A stretch of DNA of 64,000 bases, from contig VZSE01002700.1 of NCBI GenBank assembly GCA_013398275.1, positions 2,040,455-2,104,454 on the forward strand, given 5' to 3'. The stretch comes from Promerops cafer. Its lineage: Eukaryota; Chordata; Aves; Passeriformes; Nectariniidae. The notes under the pieces are model-generated. The model did not search any database and had not been told where the DNA came from. It saw only the letters and a program-made list of their open reading frames with translations. The first letter of the stretch is position 1. Every line of letters starts with the position of its first letter. The position numbers and the translations under genes were made by a program. Below are positions 1-11,724 of the stretch, piece by piece.

Positions 1-460
1 CTGCCCGCCCCCGCAGCCCGGGCCCGCCTGCACGGCCGCCGCGGGGTCCCGCTGCCTCCCGCTCCCGGGGAAGTCCCATCGCCCCGGGGCCTCCCCTCCG
101 GCCAGCGGGGAGCTCCGGCATAAGCCCTTTTGGGGGAGGGGTGGAGGACGGCCTGTCTCCTTCAGTAACACTCCCCACCAACTCGCTTTTCTGGCTCCCA
201 CCCCTCGAGTTTTCCCCTTGGGCGGCTGTCGGGGTCTTTCCGTCTCCATGGAAATCGGAGGGGCGGCTGTCAGCCCGGGCAGCGGTCATTATTCCCGCAT
301 TAAAGCCAGCGATCGATTCGGCCCCCAGCACCCACTAGCGCTCCACCACCGAGGGCCAGGCTGGAGCCACCGGCCGCGGGGGCACTTGCCCGGGAGCATC
401 CCCCGACAGTCACCCCCTGCGAGCTCCTGCAGGAGTGACCGATGCAAGGAAGGGGGGGAA
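1..460. promoter_or_regulatory. CpG island, probable promoter or first-exon region (cut by window edge)
   Basis: This is the only strongly GC-rich part of the window. The first 60 bases alone hold nine CpG dinucleotides, and CpGs continue to about 440, after which the sequence turns abruptly AT-rich. In vertebrates such unmethylated islands normally mark promoters and first exons. Two open frames cross it (141-338 and 218-505), but neither has a recognisable domain, and both are what GC-rich DNA gives by chance. No TATA box is obvious. The island runs off the left edge, so the gene could lie to the left, or the island could be a 5' end transcribed rightward into the window. I cannot decide the strand or name the gene. 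Confidence 0.8.
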
Positions 461-860
461 AGGGAAATATTTCAGCATATTGGAAATATTAATGTTGGCT
501 TGTAGGAATTAATGTAATGGGTCATGGTTATTAACAACTTATAAAGGCTTAAATCAATATAAATTAATTTAATTATGATTTCTAATTGCATTATGCATGA
601 TCAATTTGAAACACTACATTAAAGATAATTAGAGCAGGGTGCTAGTCACTAATCACTTCCCTAATAGCTTAATGAAAAGGAATGCCATGTATTACCTGTG
701 GGGTGGACCCATGAAATAATATAAATGCTTGTTTTCCAATGGAAAATAATTGTACCTTTTAATGGACGCTTTAATCACTTTATTGTAAGCACAGAATGGG
801 TTTGGACTTTTTACATGGCCTTGGTTAAATTTTACTGGTGTTGATTGAAGTGCTGATGTA
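461..860. promoter_or_regulatory. AT-rich, TAAT-motif-dense block; candidate conserved noncoding element
   Basis: Directly after the CpG island the sequence becomes dense in homeodomain-type cores (TAAT/ATTA) and contains an ATGCAT octamer-like core near 594, several ATTAATT runs and a TTATTAAC stretch near 529. It has no simple repeat and no transposon signature, and no frame stays open. This composition is typical of deeply conserved developmental enhancers that sit next to CpG-island promoters of transcription-factor genes. Conservation itself cannot be seen from one sequence, so this is an inference from composition and position. Confidence 0.35.
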
Positions 861-2741
861 TTACGAGTCCACCTATTGACGACCCAAAGGAAGACTAACT
901 TTTATGTAAAAGTGTCATGCTGTCCTCAGAAGCTAGAGCCAAGAGGTCACGGTAGATGGAGGTCCTAGCTTAGCATAATGGGTTTAACATTTCCATGACA
1001 TCATCAGGGAATCTGAAAAGGAGTCTAAGGATAATCAGAGTGGTCATTCAGAAGCAGAGTAAATATTTTATGAGGATATATAGAAGACAGGAAAGAAGGT
1101 TGTCAGAAAGGTGAATCTCTACTTCTTCATGCTCTATGAAGAAGGTTTTTCACTTGGTGCCAATTTTGATTGAAAACTCGTGTATTGTTAATAAAAAAAA
1201 AAGGCAGATCATGACCGTTGGAGAGGTGAATTCTCTTTTAGTGGATGATCTAAATAAATTTGTATTCATGGTTGTCTTGAGGGGTTATAGGTTATTTTGT
1301 TCTTACTTTTTATATAAAAATATCCTTAAGTGATTATTTGTACTGCATATTGTCGCTTACTCAGGGATCTGTTCCTACATTAACAATGAAAGCTCATTTA
1401 TTGCTAAAATTAAAAGCAACCAATGTAAATTAACGCCTTGTACACGGACACAGTGAGGCAGATTAATTGAAAATGCTTTCCCTGTGATTAGCTTTATTTT
1501 CTTACATTTGCTTGATAACTGAAGCAGTACATGCAGCATATGTCTTGGTTAGACTCATTATATAATTCATAGTTTTCAGAGTAGTAAAGTGTAATTAGAG
1601 AAACTGAGATTTGAGGAGAACAGTAAAGAACAGTAGCATATAATACTCACATTTGTCACAGCAAGACCTGTCTGAAGAATTTTCCTTCTTTTAAGGCCTG
1701 GTTGAGACCTAGAAGCTTTGGGATTCCTGAGAATTACACTATCTGAATAAAAAGAAGTGAAAAAGAGAGCTTAAATGTCACCCAAGGAATATAGTCCTTT
1801 AAGGCTAAGTTATTAGGAGCATAGTGATTTTAGTACTGGACCATGACTACAGACAATTCTGTGGGAGGGAGGATTCTAGGGATATACAGCTGTTCTTTTT
1901 CACAAAGATTCCTGTCTAAAAGTGCATAGCAGAATAGCTGTCCCCCCACTCCATCATGTCCTGCAGAGGGAAGGTAGAGGCAGAAATAAGCTTACTTTGC
2001 ATAAGAATTTTTAAGTATTTCAGTGAAATGGGACAAACTTCAGCATGAATCTGGTCATTCCCTCTGTTGTTCACAGCTTGAAATGATGTGGCCTCATACT
2101 GCCAAGATCTAGGGACAAGATCTGAGAGCAATTTATGGAAAGGATTTAAAAAGCACCGTTATTCAATCTCAAACTTGCTGTTTTTCTTAGCAACAACAAA
2201 AAATCCTTTGCAGAGGCACTTGGTTCTTGAAAGAAAAGCTCTTATATATGGAAGTAGAAATAAATATATATGGCATCTAACATCTCAAACTAAGGGTGGG
2301 ATATCAACATGGCTTAAAACATCCAGATGAAAAAAGCCTGATAAATACCGGTGGAGACACATTATTTTTGCTTCTGTATCCCTTCAGCTACAGTGGCTAT
2401 TCCAGCTGTTGTGACTTTCTTGCATTCTGACCCCTGCTCTAAATAAAATGATTTCCACAACTTAATCTCGTGTCACAAGTGAGGAGTCCATAAGCATGAG
2501 TCTTTGGTAGCCAAAGAGCTCACAGTCAGAAGTACAGTCCCCTGGATTTCATAAATAGCCCAAGGACTAAAGCTTGTATGCAAACACATGTTGAGATATG
2601 CCTTAGTCTTGTCTGCCTTGAATAAAAATTGCACCAGCCTATGTTTCTCCTTTCTGTACCAAAGTTGGGGAAGTCTTATCTACCAAAAGATGCAAGTGAG
2701 GTATCAGCTTATACAACTGCTTCTTAGAATATTGATTTTCC
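861..2741. other. Unique noncoding sequence, no feature recognised
   Basis: AT-rich sequence with stop codons in every frame. No transposon family, RNA gene or long repeat is recognised. A smaller TAAT-containing stretch at about 1380-1530 has the look of regulatory DNA but nothing more specific. The short open frames here (for example 1136-1333 and 2088-2330) have no domain-like composition. Confidence 0.5.
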
Positions 2742-2783
2742 TCCTTTTTTTCTTTTTTTCTTTTTTTCTTTTTTTTTTTTTTT
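2742..2783. repeat. T-rich simple repeat, (CTTTTTTT)n then poly-T
   Basis: Four C-plus-T-run units grade into an uninterrupted run of T. It is a low-complexity tract, read as poly-A on the minus strand. No retroposon body is recognisable next to it. Confidence 0.9.
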
Positions 2784-5497
2784 AAGTACAGGCATAAAGA
2801 AAAATCTTTGCTTTTGCAGGAGACCCTTGGTTAGAAATCTTCACCTCTACGTTGTTGAGTGTCTAGGTTGAGAACTATGTGGAGTCTATTTTATGCTTGT
2901 TTTTTCATATAGCAATTGATTTCAGCACTGCAAACCAAAGAGGGGGCATGAGTGCTGTTTGTATGCCAGGGAAAGGAATGAAAATAACTCTGTGAGATAT
3001 AGTGATAACTGAAACAAATATATTGCTTTGTAGCTACAGAACTATCCTGTGCTCCTCTCTCTAAACTAAATCCCGTTGTTAATAAAACAAATACCTTAGT
3101 GGTTTGAACACATCTTTGCATGCTTTTGGAGACCTTCTGAATGATTGGCATATTTGCAATGGTGGCAATTCACCATGGGGGAATTAAGATTAATTTTTAT
3201 AAATTTTTGCTCAAGTTCTTCTGTTGAATGCAAAATTTATTTTTTTGTCATCTAAAATTAAATATGGGTATAATTTTAATTCATTTTAATAGCTATTTTT
3301 ATAGCTTACAGGTATTTAAATAGTCTATATTTAAAAAAAATGCGTTGTTGCCTGGCATTTCAAGGCTTCCCCTTTTCTGATTGATGGATATTTTTGCAAA
3401 ATTCACTGACAGCTGTAGGCAAATATGTTAGCAGAAACTTTAATAAAGTCTTTGTTTTTTAAAACTTCAAAACTAAACCTGGAGGCTTTAGTTTTCAATA
3501 ATAGAACTAAATACATTTTGAACAGTGGCTGTTTTAGTGGTATGCAGGTAAAAAAATTGTGTCTGACCAGGTTGTCATTGTGATCATGATAGTGAGCTGT
3601 CACACCTAGCATTAATATTTTGGGTTGCAATGCTATATTTAAAAAAAAAAAATTAACTGTTCAAAGATTGTATCACAGTATCAGCTAATTGGACAGTGAG
3701 TACCATGATTTTTTGAAAATATCCAGGGTCGTGCTAGAGAAGTTTCTAAGTAATATGAAATAAGGGAAGGTCTTTTCAGCATCCATGGGAGACTGAAGAA
3801 GATGATGCTCTTAGCTTGTAATTAAATATTAATAAGAGGAAGAAGTTGGACTTATTTTTATTCTCTGAAACATTGTTAATAAGTCTCAGTCTGGCACTGA
3901 AAACATTAGGCACATTACTGTGTGTCTCACCTTTTTAACCTTGTTTGCATGTTTAACTAAACATATTTTAAGGGTTTTTTGTGATTGATGACAAAAAAAA
4001 ATATGTATGTTAAATCAGTGCTGGGCTGGGGAGAGGAGCACATTCTGGCTCAAATTCATCTGTCACAAACTGAGTAAATCATGATAGCCATCAACAATTT
4101 TATCTGTATTTGAACTGCACATGGTTTGGTTGTCCATAATAAAGGACAAGGAAGTGGAGTTTACAGTTATCCAAGAAAAAAAAAAAAAAGTAGAAACATT
4201 AAAAAAATAAACTGGATTAGGAAACAGATGAATATAATGACCTTCCTTACTCTCAATCATATGCTGCCAGATAAGTGTTTGAGTCTGAAAAATTGCACTA
4301 ATGAAGCTATTTGAAGGCTTTTGTGGACAACTGCTTACTCTTTGAAGATTAAATGAATGATGTTGATGTGATTAATCTTAGTACAGGGAGTGATGCAGCA
4401 GCCAGAAAATACCTTGGTGATTTTCATAATTAAACTGAATCAACATTTCAAAGAAATGCCAGTGTTATCACTTGTATATTAGAATTACATTCATTAGACA
4501 GAAGAAACAAATAATTTGAGCAAACAAGATTTTCCTTTTGGTGTACTGAGACTTCTGTCATGTCTCAGAGTATCTTACTATAAATCATCATTACTGTTTA
4601 ATTTTATCCTTGCTTTTTCAGTTACTTTTTTCTGTTTGTTTTTTCTTAACCATCCTAATGATTCACTGTTACTTGCTTCCTGATTACTTATTTTACTATT
4701 AAATAGCCTTTCCTGGTTTTCCAGTTAAAATTGCCTGCCCACTGTAGGGTTTAAAATCGTTGACACTGAAAAATAATGTTAGTAGTTGCTGGTTTATGTG
4801 GATAAGGGACTCAGGCATCCCAATGATCTCTAGCTTTACAAGGGCTCATCTATAAAGGATTGGACAAGCCATAGTATATAGGAGTGACAACAGACTGCTT
4901 AGGACTCAGAACACACATGGTTGTTTACAATGATCTGTGGAAATAACAGTTTGGGTCAGATTCTGCATGACTAACTCTCTTCCTAAGAATCTTACATATT
5001 TCAGTAGGACTGCCCAAAGCAATATTCCTTAACAGCTGCTAAATTGGCAGAATCTGGATTCACATAATTGAGTCACCTTAAGTGGTCTTTAAAAGTGCAG
5101 GTTTAAAACATTTGAATAATATATGCACACTATTTCATAAGTTGAAGAACTCAGGGTATTATATGTTTCCCAACAAACATTCACAGACACATAGGTGGAC
5201 ACACATATGCACATATATACTCAAAAACAGTAAACTTGCTGACCTGCTAAACAGTTTTGGTAGAAGCAATGAGCATGAAAATACAGTCAGCTGCTTCTTT
5301 AATGCAAATATAAGTGAGGGTGTAGGGTTAATGATTTCTATATCAATACAAATTCACTGTGTTACTCTTCCTACTACCACTTCAGATTATTGGAAAGGTT
5401 GCTCTGTGACTTTTTGTAACCTTGATATTTACAGTGTTACTTCTAGTTGTTGCACAGTCTTTCCCAGTTACTTAATTATATAAAAACAACCAAACTT
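2784..5497. other. Unique AT-rich noncoding sequence
   Basis: No gene or transposon is recognised. It contains two short poly-A runs (3641-3652 and 4176-4189). Two TAAT-rich stretches (about 3180-3330 and 4330-4520) resemble regulatory DNA in composition. The 133-codon open frame at 5082-5483 has no hydrophobic, repeat or domain pattern, and no splice or promoter context to support it. Confidence 0.5.
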
Positions 5498-5560
5498 CTT
5501 TAGTATAGTGGATAAAAACCTAGCTTTTCACCTTGAGGACATCAATTTTAGTTCATTCCA
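5498..5560 (+). repeat. tRNA-Glu-like SINE head or decayed tRNA pseudogene
   Basis: The stretch carries a good internal RNA polymerase III A-box (TTAGTATAGTGG, 5501-5512) and, at the right tRNA spacing, a B-box-like AGTTCATTCC (5551-5560). Between them the segment CTAGCTTTTCACCTTGA has the seven-base loop TTTTCAC, placing TTC (Glu) at the anticodon position. The anticodon stem has lost at least two pairs, and the 3' acceptor half is not recognisable, so it is not a functional tRNA. It is most likely the head of an old tRNA-derived SINE, or a decayed tRNA copy. Confidence 0.35.
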
Positions 5561-5979
5561 TAATTTGAAGTGGAATGAGCTTGATGGTCTCCACACAATC
5601 TCTAATGGGCAATTATCACCACAACTACCAATCCATAGTTTTCTTCCATATTCATTTTGAAAGCTGTACACTGACGTGGAATGCCCACTGATCCCAAGGA
5701 AAAGGTTTCTGTGCTACTCTTGAGATATGATATAAAGAAAATGCTCCCTCTCCCCATCTGACCTTCAGTCCCTTCACCTAGCCCTGTCTTTCTGCATAGC
5801 ATACTCCATTTACCTGAGCTCATTTTTTCCTTCCTGCCTCTTGCTTCTTCATACAAGAAACATTGTATTTTCTATCTTCCCATACATCATTTTGTCTATA
5901 TCTTTTCCCATTCTTTATCCTGTGGTGTGCCCCTTAGGTTTGGCACTGTTTGGCACTGTGCTCGGTAGGTGTTCCTTAC
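5561..5979. other. Noncoding sequence, no feature recognised
   Basis: No repeat, gene or structured element is recognised. A small tandem copy of TTTGGCACTG lies near 5939-5959. Confidence 0.5.
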
Positions 5980-6200
5980 TCAGAATAAATGTGATTACCA
6001 CCAGAACCAAGGCACCTGCAGGGGGCAGACCCTAAGGTACCAGCTGTAATTAATGGTCTGAATGTGAATCTGATGAAATTAATGTGCTGGCTGATTTCAT
6101 ATGCACATCTGTCATGCTGGGTGGCATCTCTGTATTTATCAGTCATCACAGAGTGAACCTTGTGACCAAAGGAAATGGTCAACGAGCAGTACATTCATCT
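5980..6200. promoter_or_regulatory. Candidate conserved noncoding element with CTCF-like core
   Basis: This block differs from its flanks. It mixes a GC-rich CTCF-like core (about 6013-6029) with ATTAAT homeodomain cores and an ATTTATCAGTCATCA stretch, and has no transposon signature. The mix and lack of repeats suggest a regulatory element, but conservation cannot be tested here. Confidence 0.25.
6013..6029 (+). promoter_or_regulatory. CTCF-like binding motif
   Basis: CACCTGCAGGGGGCAGA matches the central CTCF consensus (CCASYAGRKGGCRS) at all but one of its core positions: T replaces A after CC. It lies in otherwise AT-rich DNA, so chance GC content does not explain it. Bases upstream of the core fit the wider motif less well. 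If bound, the motif is in the plus orientation. Confidence 0.4.
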
Positions 6201-8639
6201 CACCTACTTTTAACCATAAAAAAGACAAATTGCCTAGTCTAAGCTAACAGTTAGGTTTCTGCAGTTAGGTTCATGAATAGAGAGGTAGGCATTTCTGGAT
6301 GGAGATTTATTTCACCTGAGGACAACTGTCTCTGATAGCTGAGCTGAATAGGTCTCTGGAGGTGCCTATCCTTTTCATGGCACCAGCACAGATGTAAAGC
6401 CTCAGCTAATTAACCAGCCTTGGAGAGCTGTACCTCCTCACCTCAGTCTTTGTGGCCCAGGTCTGCATGAATTTCAGGTGGGTCTGAAAAAGAGCATGGG
6501 GAAATAGGGAGTCTGTTCATTCAGGATTTTGTTTTGGCTACAGATGTGTGAACATGAGAATGACTCCATAGTTGTTCATGTGGAAGGAGCAACAGCAGGT
6601 TGGTTGGTTGGGCTAGGAACTTCCCTCACCTTCTCAGAGATCTAACTTGGTTTCTTTGCCTTAGGTGGGATGGAGGAGAGGAGGATAAAAAGAGGAAGTG
6701 TCCTGTACTCGCAGGGTCAATAGCAAAATGTATTTTGTATGACTGTATATCTAGCTGTTTTTTAATTTCTTTACTTGCTTCTACTCTTAAAAATTAATGC
6801 AGTGGGCATCCCTCATGGTATCTCAGATATTTTAAATACAGTCTGCCTTTTTCTCCTCTCCCCCTTCTCATCCCTGAGCTTGACCTAGGGCTGCAGGATC
6901 CCAGCAGAAGGCCTAGGTAAGATCAGCAGCTGAGCACAATGCAGTGCACATGCTGCCAACGTGAGGGCACTGGTCCTGGTCAGGATGGTGCTGCACCATC
7001 GGGCCTGAGAGCTTGAGGTGATTATCTGGCTAAGGTGCAGACAGGAAAGGAAAGGTAGCTGAGACAGTTAGCTGTGATAAGCAGCTTTCACAAAGAGGTG
7101 GCAAGGAAGCAACAGCAGAGAGTGGGTGTAAGAGCAGTATTAATCTTCTGTTATACCATGCTAGCTACATGGATATCATCAATTCCTCTTGCATAGATAC
7201 AGTAATACTGATTTCTTCCTTTGGGACAGAACAATTAATTAGGGTGAGATTCTCTTCAGCTGGCTTTAGACATTCAAAAAATAGGCATTGAACCTGAACT
7301 GTTTGTTTAAGGTCTCTTTGGAGTCAATGTAAAGACATAACACCTCATGGGAATTCAGTCCACCTCTGAACAAGTATCTCATGCAGGATAGATGAATCAC
7401 TCCTTGGAGGTACCTATTTCTCTTCATTTTTAAAGGGTTACAGCTAGGGAGAATCAATCCTTTTCCTCCTGTAAAATATTTATGTGATTTCAATAGTCAT
7501 CTGACCATAAAAAAGGCAGGCAGGGGCACGCTGTACAACACAGACGTGTTGTAGGCATACACCAATATACATACACGTGCATTCATATGGCTCCAGGAGC
7601 CACAAGTGGTACGGTCTTAACTAATTTGGGGAAGCAACACTATGAAACAGTTCCAGTGGAGAAAATTTAAAGGCAAAACCTGTTTCTTCTGTTGGAGATT
7701 CCCAGTTTATTAACCCTGCTGGAAGCTGGGAAGACTACTTTTTCAGACTTTTGAGAAACAGACAGATTGGAGAGGGTGGTAGTTATAGGTGAGCTTTTAT
7801 TAACCCCTGACAGACTGCTGCTGTAAACAGGAGTTATAATGACTATTGGTTGAACCATACTCTTTGGAAAAAATATTTAGTAAGTATGGATAGAAAGAGT
7901 TTTAGCAACGAAAACAATGAAAATATCTTCAGATATAAACACTGTAAAGAGGAATTAAAGTTTAAAAACATGTTCCTACCCATCATTCATAAACACCATG
8001 CTCATAAAAACAAGGAAAAGGTCAATAGGGAGTACCTTTTATTTTGCTTTCCCTGTACAATGAACGTATGTATTAAACAAGAAAGATGCATATAAACAAG
8101 AATATAAACCTTAATTTTGAGCTAGTTATTCCTGAGGTTCCTTTATATATCACTTTAATGTATAATAGACATTTTTATTTTCACCTATTTTTAAAGGTGT
8201 AAACAAATAATGTACTTAAAAAGATATTGTTTTGTAACTGGTTTGTGATAGAATACTTATAGTAGCTGTTTATCCATAATAATGTTGTATATTTAACACA
8301 GAAATGGAAAAAGTACAACATTGTTGGCTTAAGACAAAACTATGTGTTTTTATGGTTTACATTTCAGTGTTAATAATTAATGAGTATACAGATGATTTTG
8401 TTTCCCCTTTAAAGGAGCTTTCTAGGATAGTTACATTTCAAAATTACTAAAGAGTTTTTAGTGATTTAGTTTTTAGGTGTTTAACTGTAAAATGGTTTAT
8501 GATGAAATACATATGGCTTCATTTTTTATAAGAATGGACCTTAGTCACATTAAGTGGTACTATTAAAATTTTTCTATTCCAGACCTTCAAATGCCTTTCA
8601 TAAGTGATGGTGTGGAAGTTTCAGACAGACTAGTGAGAT
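6201..8639. other. Unique noncoding sequence
   Basis: No gene, RNA or transposon is recognised. Several small frames (6600-6797, 7266-7493, 7850-8095) lack any domain pattern. The segment from about 7880 to 8560 is notably AT-rich. Confidence 0.5.
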
Positions 8640-8720
8640 GTGATTCTGTTAATTGGATCAGGAGACTCAAAGATCTTGGTTTTGTTTCTTGCTGAGGTGC
8701 CAAGTGCCACTGGAGAGGTG
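8640..8720 (+). repeat. Possible MIR-type SINE remnant
   Basis: The segment reads ATCAGGAGACTCAAAGATCTTGGTTTTGTTTCTTGCTG in its core. This loosely follows the tRNA-related 'GGAGAC(C)TGGGTTC..TTCC..GCTCTGCCACT' part of old amniote MIR-like SINEs. It is too diverged to be sure, and no target-site duplication is visible. Confidence 0.2.
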
Positions 8721-10349
8721 GTAGGGTAACCAAGATATCTATATTTTGTTTTGGGCTGACAGATACAAACCAGGACCTATATACTTGACTTATCGAGGCC
8801 AGGAGTGGTATCTTATGCTGTCTGCAATGGCATTAGATGCTATATTTAGGAAAAGGAGTCCCTCACTGACCTAAGGAGACATTGATTTTATGGAGAGATG
8901 ACTTGCACCCTTGAAGTTGCCTTTGTCAATGATAAAGGGAATCTAGAGTGACTTGTCCAGTCATGGGCATTTAAGCTGTAAAAGTAAAGTTAGGTGAGCT
9001 GAATTTTACTTTTGAGATCCAAGTCCAAAAGCTACTGCTCTAACCTTCTGTTCAGCTGCCAGTTCATCCTGGAAGGCCCTTAAAATATTCAAATTTCTAA
9101 TTTCTATTCTTCCCCTGAATTTCATAGGAAAGCTGGGTAACAAAGTTAGCATTTAGGACCATAAATTGTTATATCTCCAGCTCCAAAGTGTACTGATGTC
9201 ATACCATGGAAACAAAGAACCTTAATGCCTTACAGCTGTTAAGTCTGTCAACTGGAAAAAACACAACTGGAACTGATGCTGTTGTTTTCTCTAAGAAAGC
9301 CTTATCATAAGGTTACTTGTTTAAGAATTGGGTTCAGGACTTGTTTCACCTTGAGATGACTCGAGGTTTAATTCAGTCATCCATAAATAAGCCCCTAGTG
9401 CTATTTCAAACATCCCAGGTTTATCTGTCTGCAGAGCTGCTGGACATAACATAAACTAAGTAGACCTGGGGTGTCAACTAAAGGGCAGCTGGAGGTCTAC
9501 CCTGCACACATTTACAACTCTGGATGTCTACATATAGGCAACTGGATGAGTCTCCAAACATCAATGTATAAACTCCAGAGGGAGGCAACGGTATAGCCAA
9601 ATTCTGTGGCTGACGTTTCATAACTGCTATCTCCACGTGAGTCTGCTCCCGGTAGGCAAACCCTCTGGACTGCTCTTTGGTGCCTGGTTCACTCCACTAA
9701 TCAGTAAGTAAGCCTAAGCATCCAATTTAGGCAGTATGTGACTGCCCAATTAACGTTCTTAATTTTCCTAACTCCTAAAAGGGCATTAGGAGATGATATA
9801 ACCCTTTGAGACTGTGCCCTAGCAGCCAGCACTTCATTATTGAAATTATCCAAGAGTCAAAAACCTGCTTCTGGACAATCTGCTAACTGCCTAAATCCTG
9901 ATCCTCCAGATATGCAAAACATGCCTATACAATCTTTGGATTTTGTTATTTTGTCCAACACATTTATTGTATATGTAATGCTGTAAGAATAGGTTTAACT
10001 CCTGATGTACCTTGCCAAGTTCTGTGACCCTGTAAATGAATGGGGGATGCCAAGATATTCAGGATTTGTTGCATAAAAGTAGAATAAAGCGTATGCTTTA
10101 AGTTTAGTGTGAACTTGTTTTCATTTAAAGGTAGAAAATTCTTATTAAATTAATTCTGTTTTGTTAAGGATTTGAAACTGCATCTCTCACCCAAATGTTC
10201 TAAGCATCAGGCTAGTAGATTTTCTGGGGTTGGCTGCTCACAGCCTCTCCTTGCAAGATGTGATGTTCCACTTCACAGAGAGTGATTAAATATTCATTAA
10301 GCTAGTGAAAGAACAAGCTTCTCAGAAGACAGAAAGAGTCTGGTACTTA
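8721..10349. other. Unique noncoding sequence
   Basis: Nothing recognisable on either strand. There are no long open frames and no low-complexity tracts of note. Confidence 0.5.
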
Positions 10350-10620
10350 AGGCAGTCACCTGGGAAAAGGGAGATCTGGATTCCAGTCACTGCTGTAATG
10401 ATTACTTAGTATTAAATACATACACTGGTTCACGAACTGGAACCCAGCTTCTTTTTTCTCGTGGGGAGGGGGGTTGACTATCAAGCACTTCACACTTTCT
10501 GTCTGTTCCAGTGATTACTTAATTATCCAGGAAAGCTGTGGCTGGGGAGAACAAGCACTTCTCTAGGACATGGGAGATTGTAGTTCCATGTCACAAAGAA
10601 AACTAAGAGTGAGGTTTTTA
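10350..10620 (+). repeat. Possible old SINE fragments (two weak MIR-like blocks)
   Basis: Two short blocks, near 10356-10400 (GGGAAAAGGGAGATCTGGATTC) and 10556-10600 (CTAGGACATGGGAGATTGTAG), each resemble the 'GGGAGACCTGGGTTCAA' core of MIR-type SINEs. Resemblance is partial, and the two blocks may be unrelated or coincidental. Confidence 0.2.
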
Positions 10621-11706
10621 GGACCTTTTATTATCCAAAAGCTAGCAGAGGAGCAGAACACCCTTTTGTTAGGGAGTAAATGCTGTAATTCAGGACTTTA
10701 GAAACATGGAATTCCAAGTGGAAGGCAGCATCTCCTCTAATTCAAAAGTAAACTGCAGCACAGGGAGAATGTTTAAGGCATATGCTTAATATGGACATTT
10801 CCTGAAGTGCTTCCCTGCCTAGCATGTCTTTGTGGATTCTGTCTTTTCAGTACAATCTGTAAGGAAAGAGACATATAACTGAGGACTACAGATTTTGCTG
10901 CAAAATTATCTGTTGGATAGGTGCTATGATATTTAACTAAAATCCCTAGCAGATCTATCCTTTCTCAAAGATATTTTGCATTGCTTTCATAATTCCTCTT
11001 GAAATCAGTGTAGATTTTACCATGGACTTAAGAAGGGGCAGATCTGTACCAGCAGAAATGTCTTTTATACTTCATTTTCCCCATGCAATTTAAAAAGAAA
11101 AAGAGTATATATCCTGTTAAACATGTTTCCATAATAATTTAATTCTTGATACAAAGATAATAGATTTCTTTCTTTGATTTTTTTGAACACGTATATTTCT
11201 ATGCTGACAAATATAAAGTTATGTACATTGATGTGAATAATTTGAACTTCTAATATGCCTGATGGAGACATGGCTCTCATTTATCAACAAATGACCTAGG
11301 AACTTTCAGGGTTATGCTGCATGGGGTGAATCTGAGCATTATGTTATGTCTGTGAACTTGCTAATTCAGGACCTGAATTACAAATATCTGGCCAAGAAAA
11401 CACCTATTGGATGTTGAAAACTTCTGGCATTAGGTAGTGAGAGAAAGAAAAGAAAAAAAAATATTGACTTGCTTGTAGAACACATTGAAAAAGAATTAAA
11501 AAAAACAACCAGACAAATGTTTGCCAGGTCACAATATGAACCAGAGGTAAATTTTCACCTGGAAATATAAACAACTGGTTTTCCTTGCCTCAGAAAGAAG
11601 ATGGAAGAAGTGATTCAGAAAAAGAGGGGATTAGATTGATTTTTGCATGAAGATAAATCAAAATAGACCCTAAATAACCCCTTCTCATGTTTTGTATTTT
11701 CTCCTT
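10621..11706. other. Unique noncoding sequence
   Basis: Nothing recognisable. There are small A-rich patches near 11445-11460 and 11495-11505. Confidence 0.5.
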
Positions 11707-11724
11707 TCTCTCTCTCTCTCTCTC
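11707..11724. repeat. (TC)9 microsatellite in a pyrimidine-rich stretch
   Basis: Nine uninterrupted TC units sit within a longer C/T-rich segment (about 11690-11830). The antisense open frame 11590-11910 has Arg/Lys/Glu-rich composition only because it reads the purine-rich complement. Confidence 0.9.

Noticed and set aside
141..505. Two open frames inside the CpG island as a coding first exon
   Set aside because: GC-rich DNA is poor in stop codons, so such frames are expected. No signal peptide, domain or convincing donor site is seen, and the 5' part of the island is missing.
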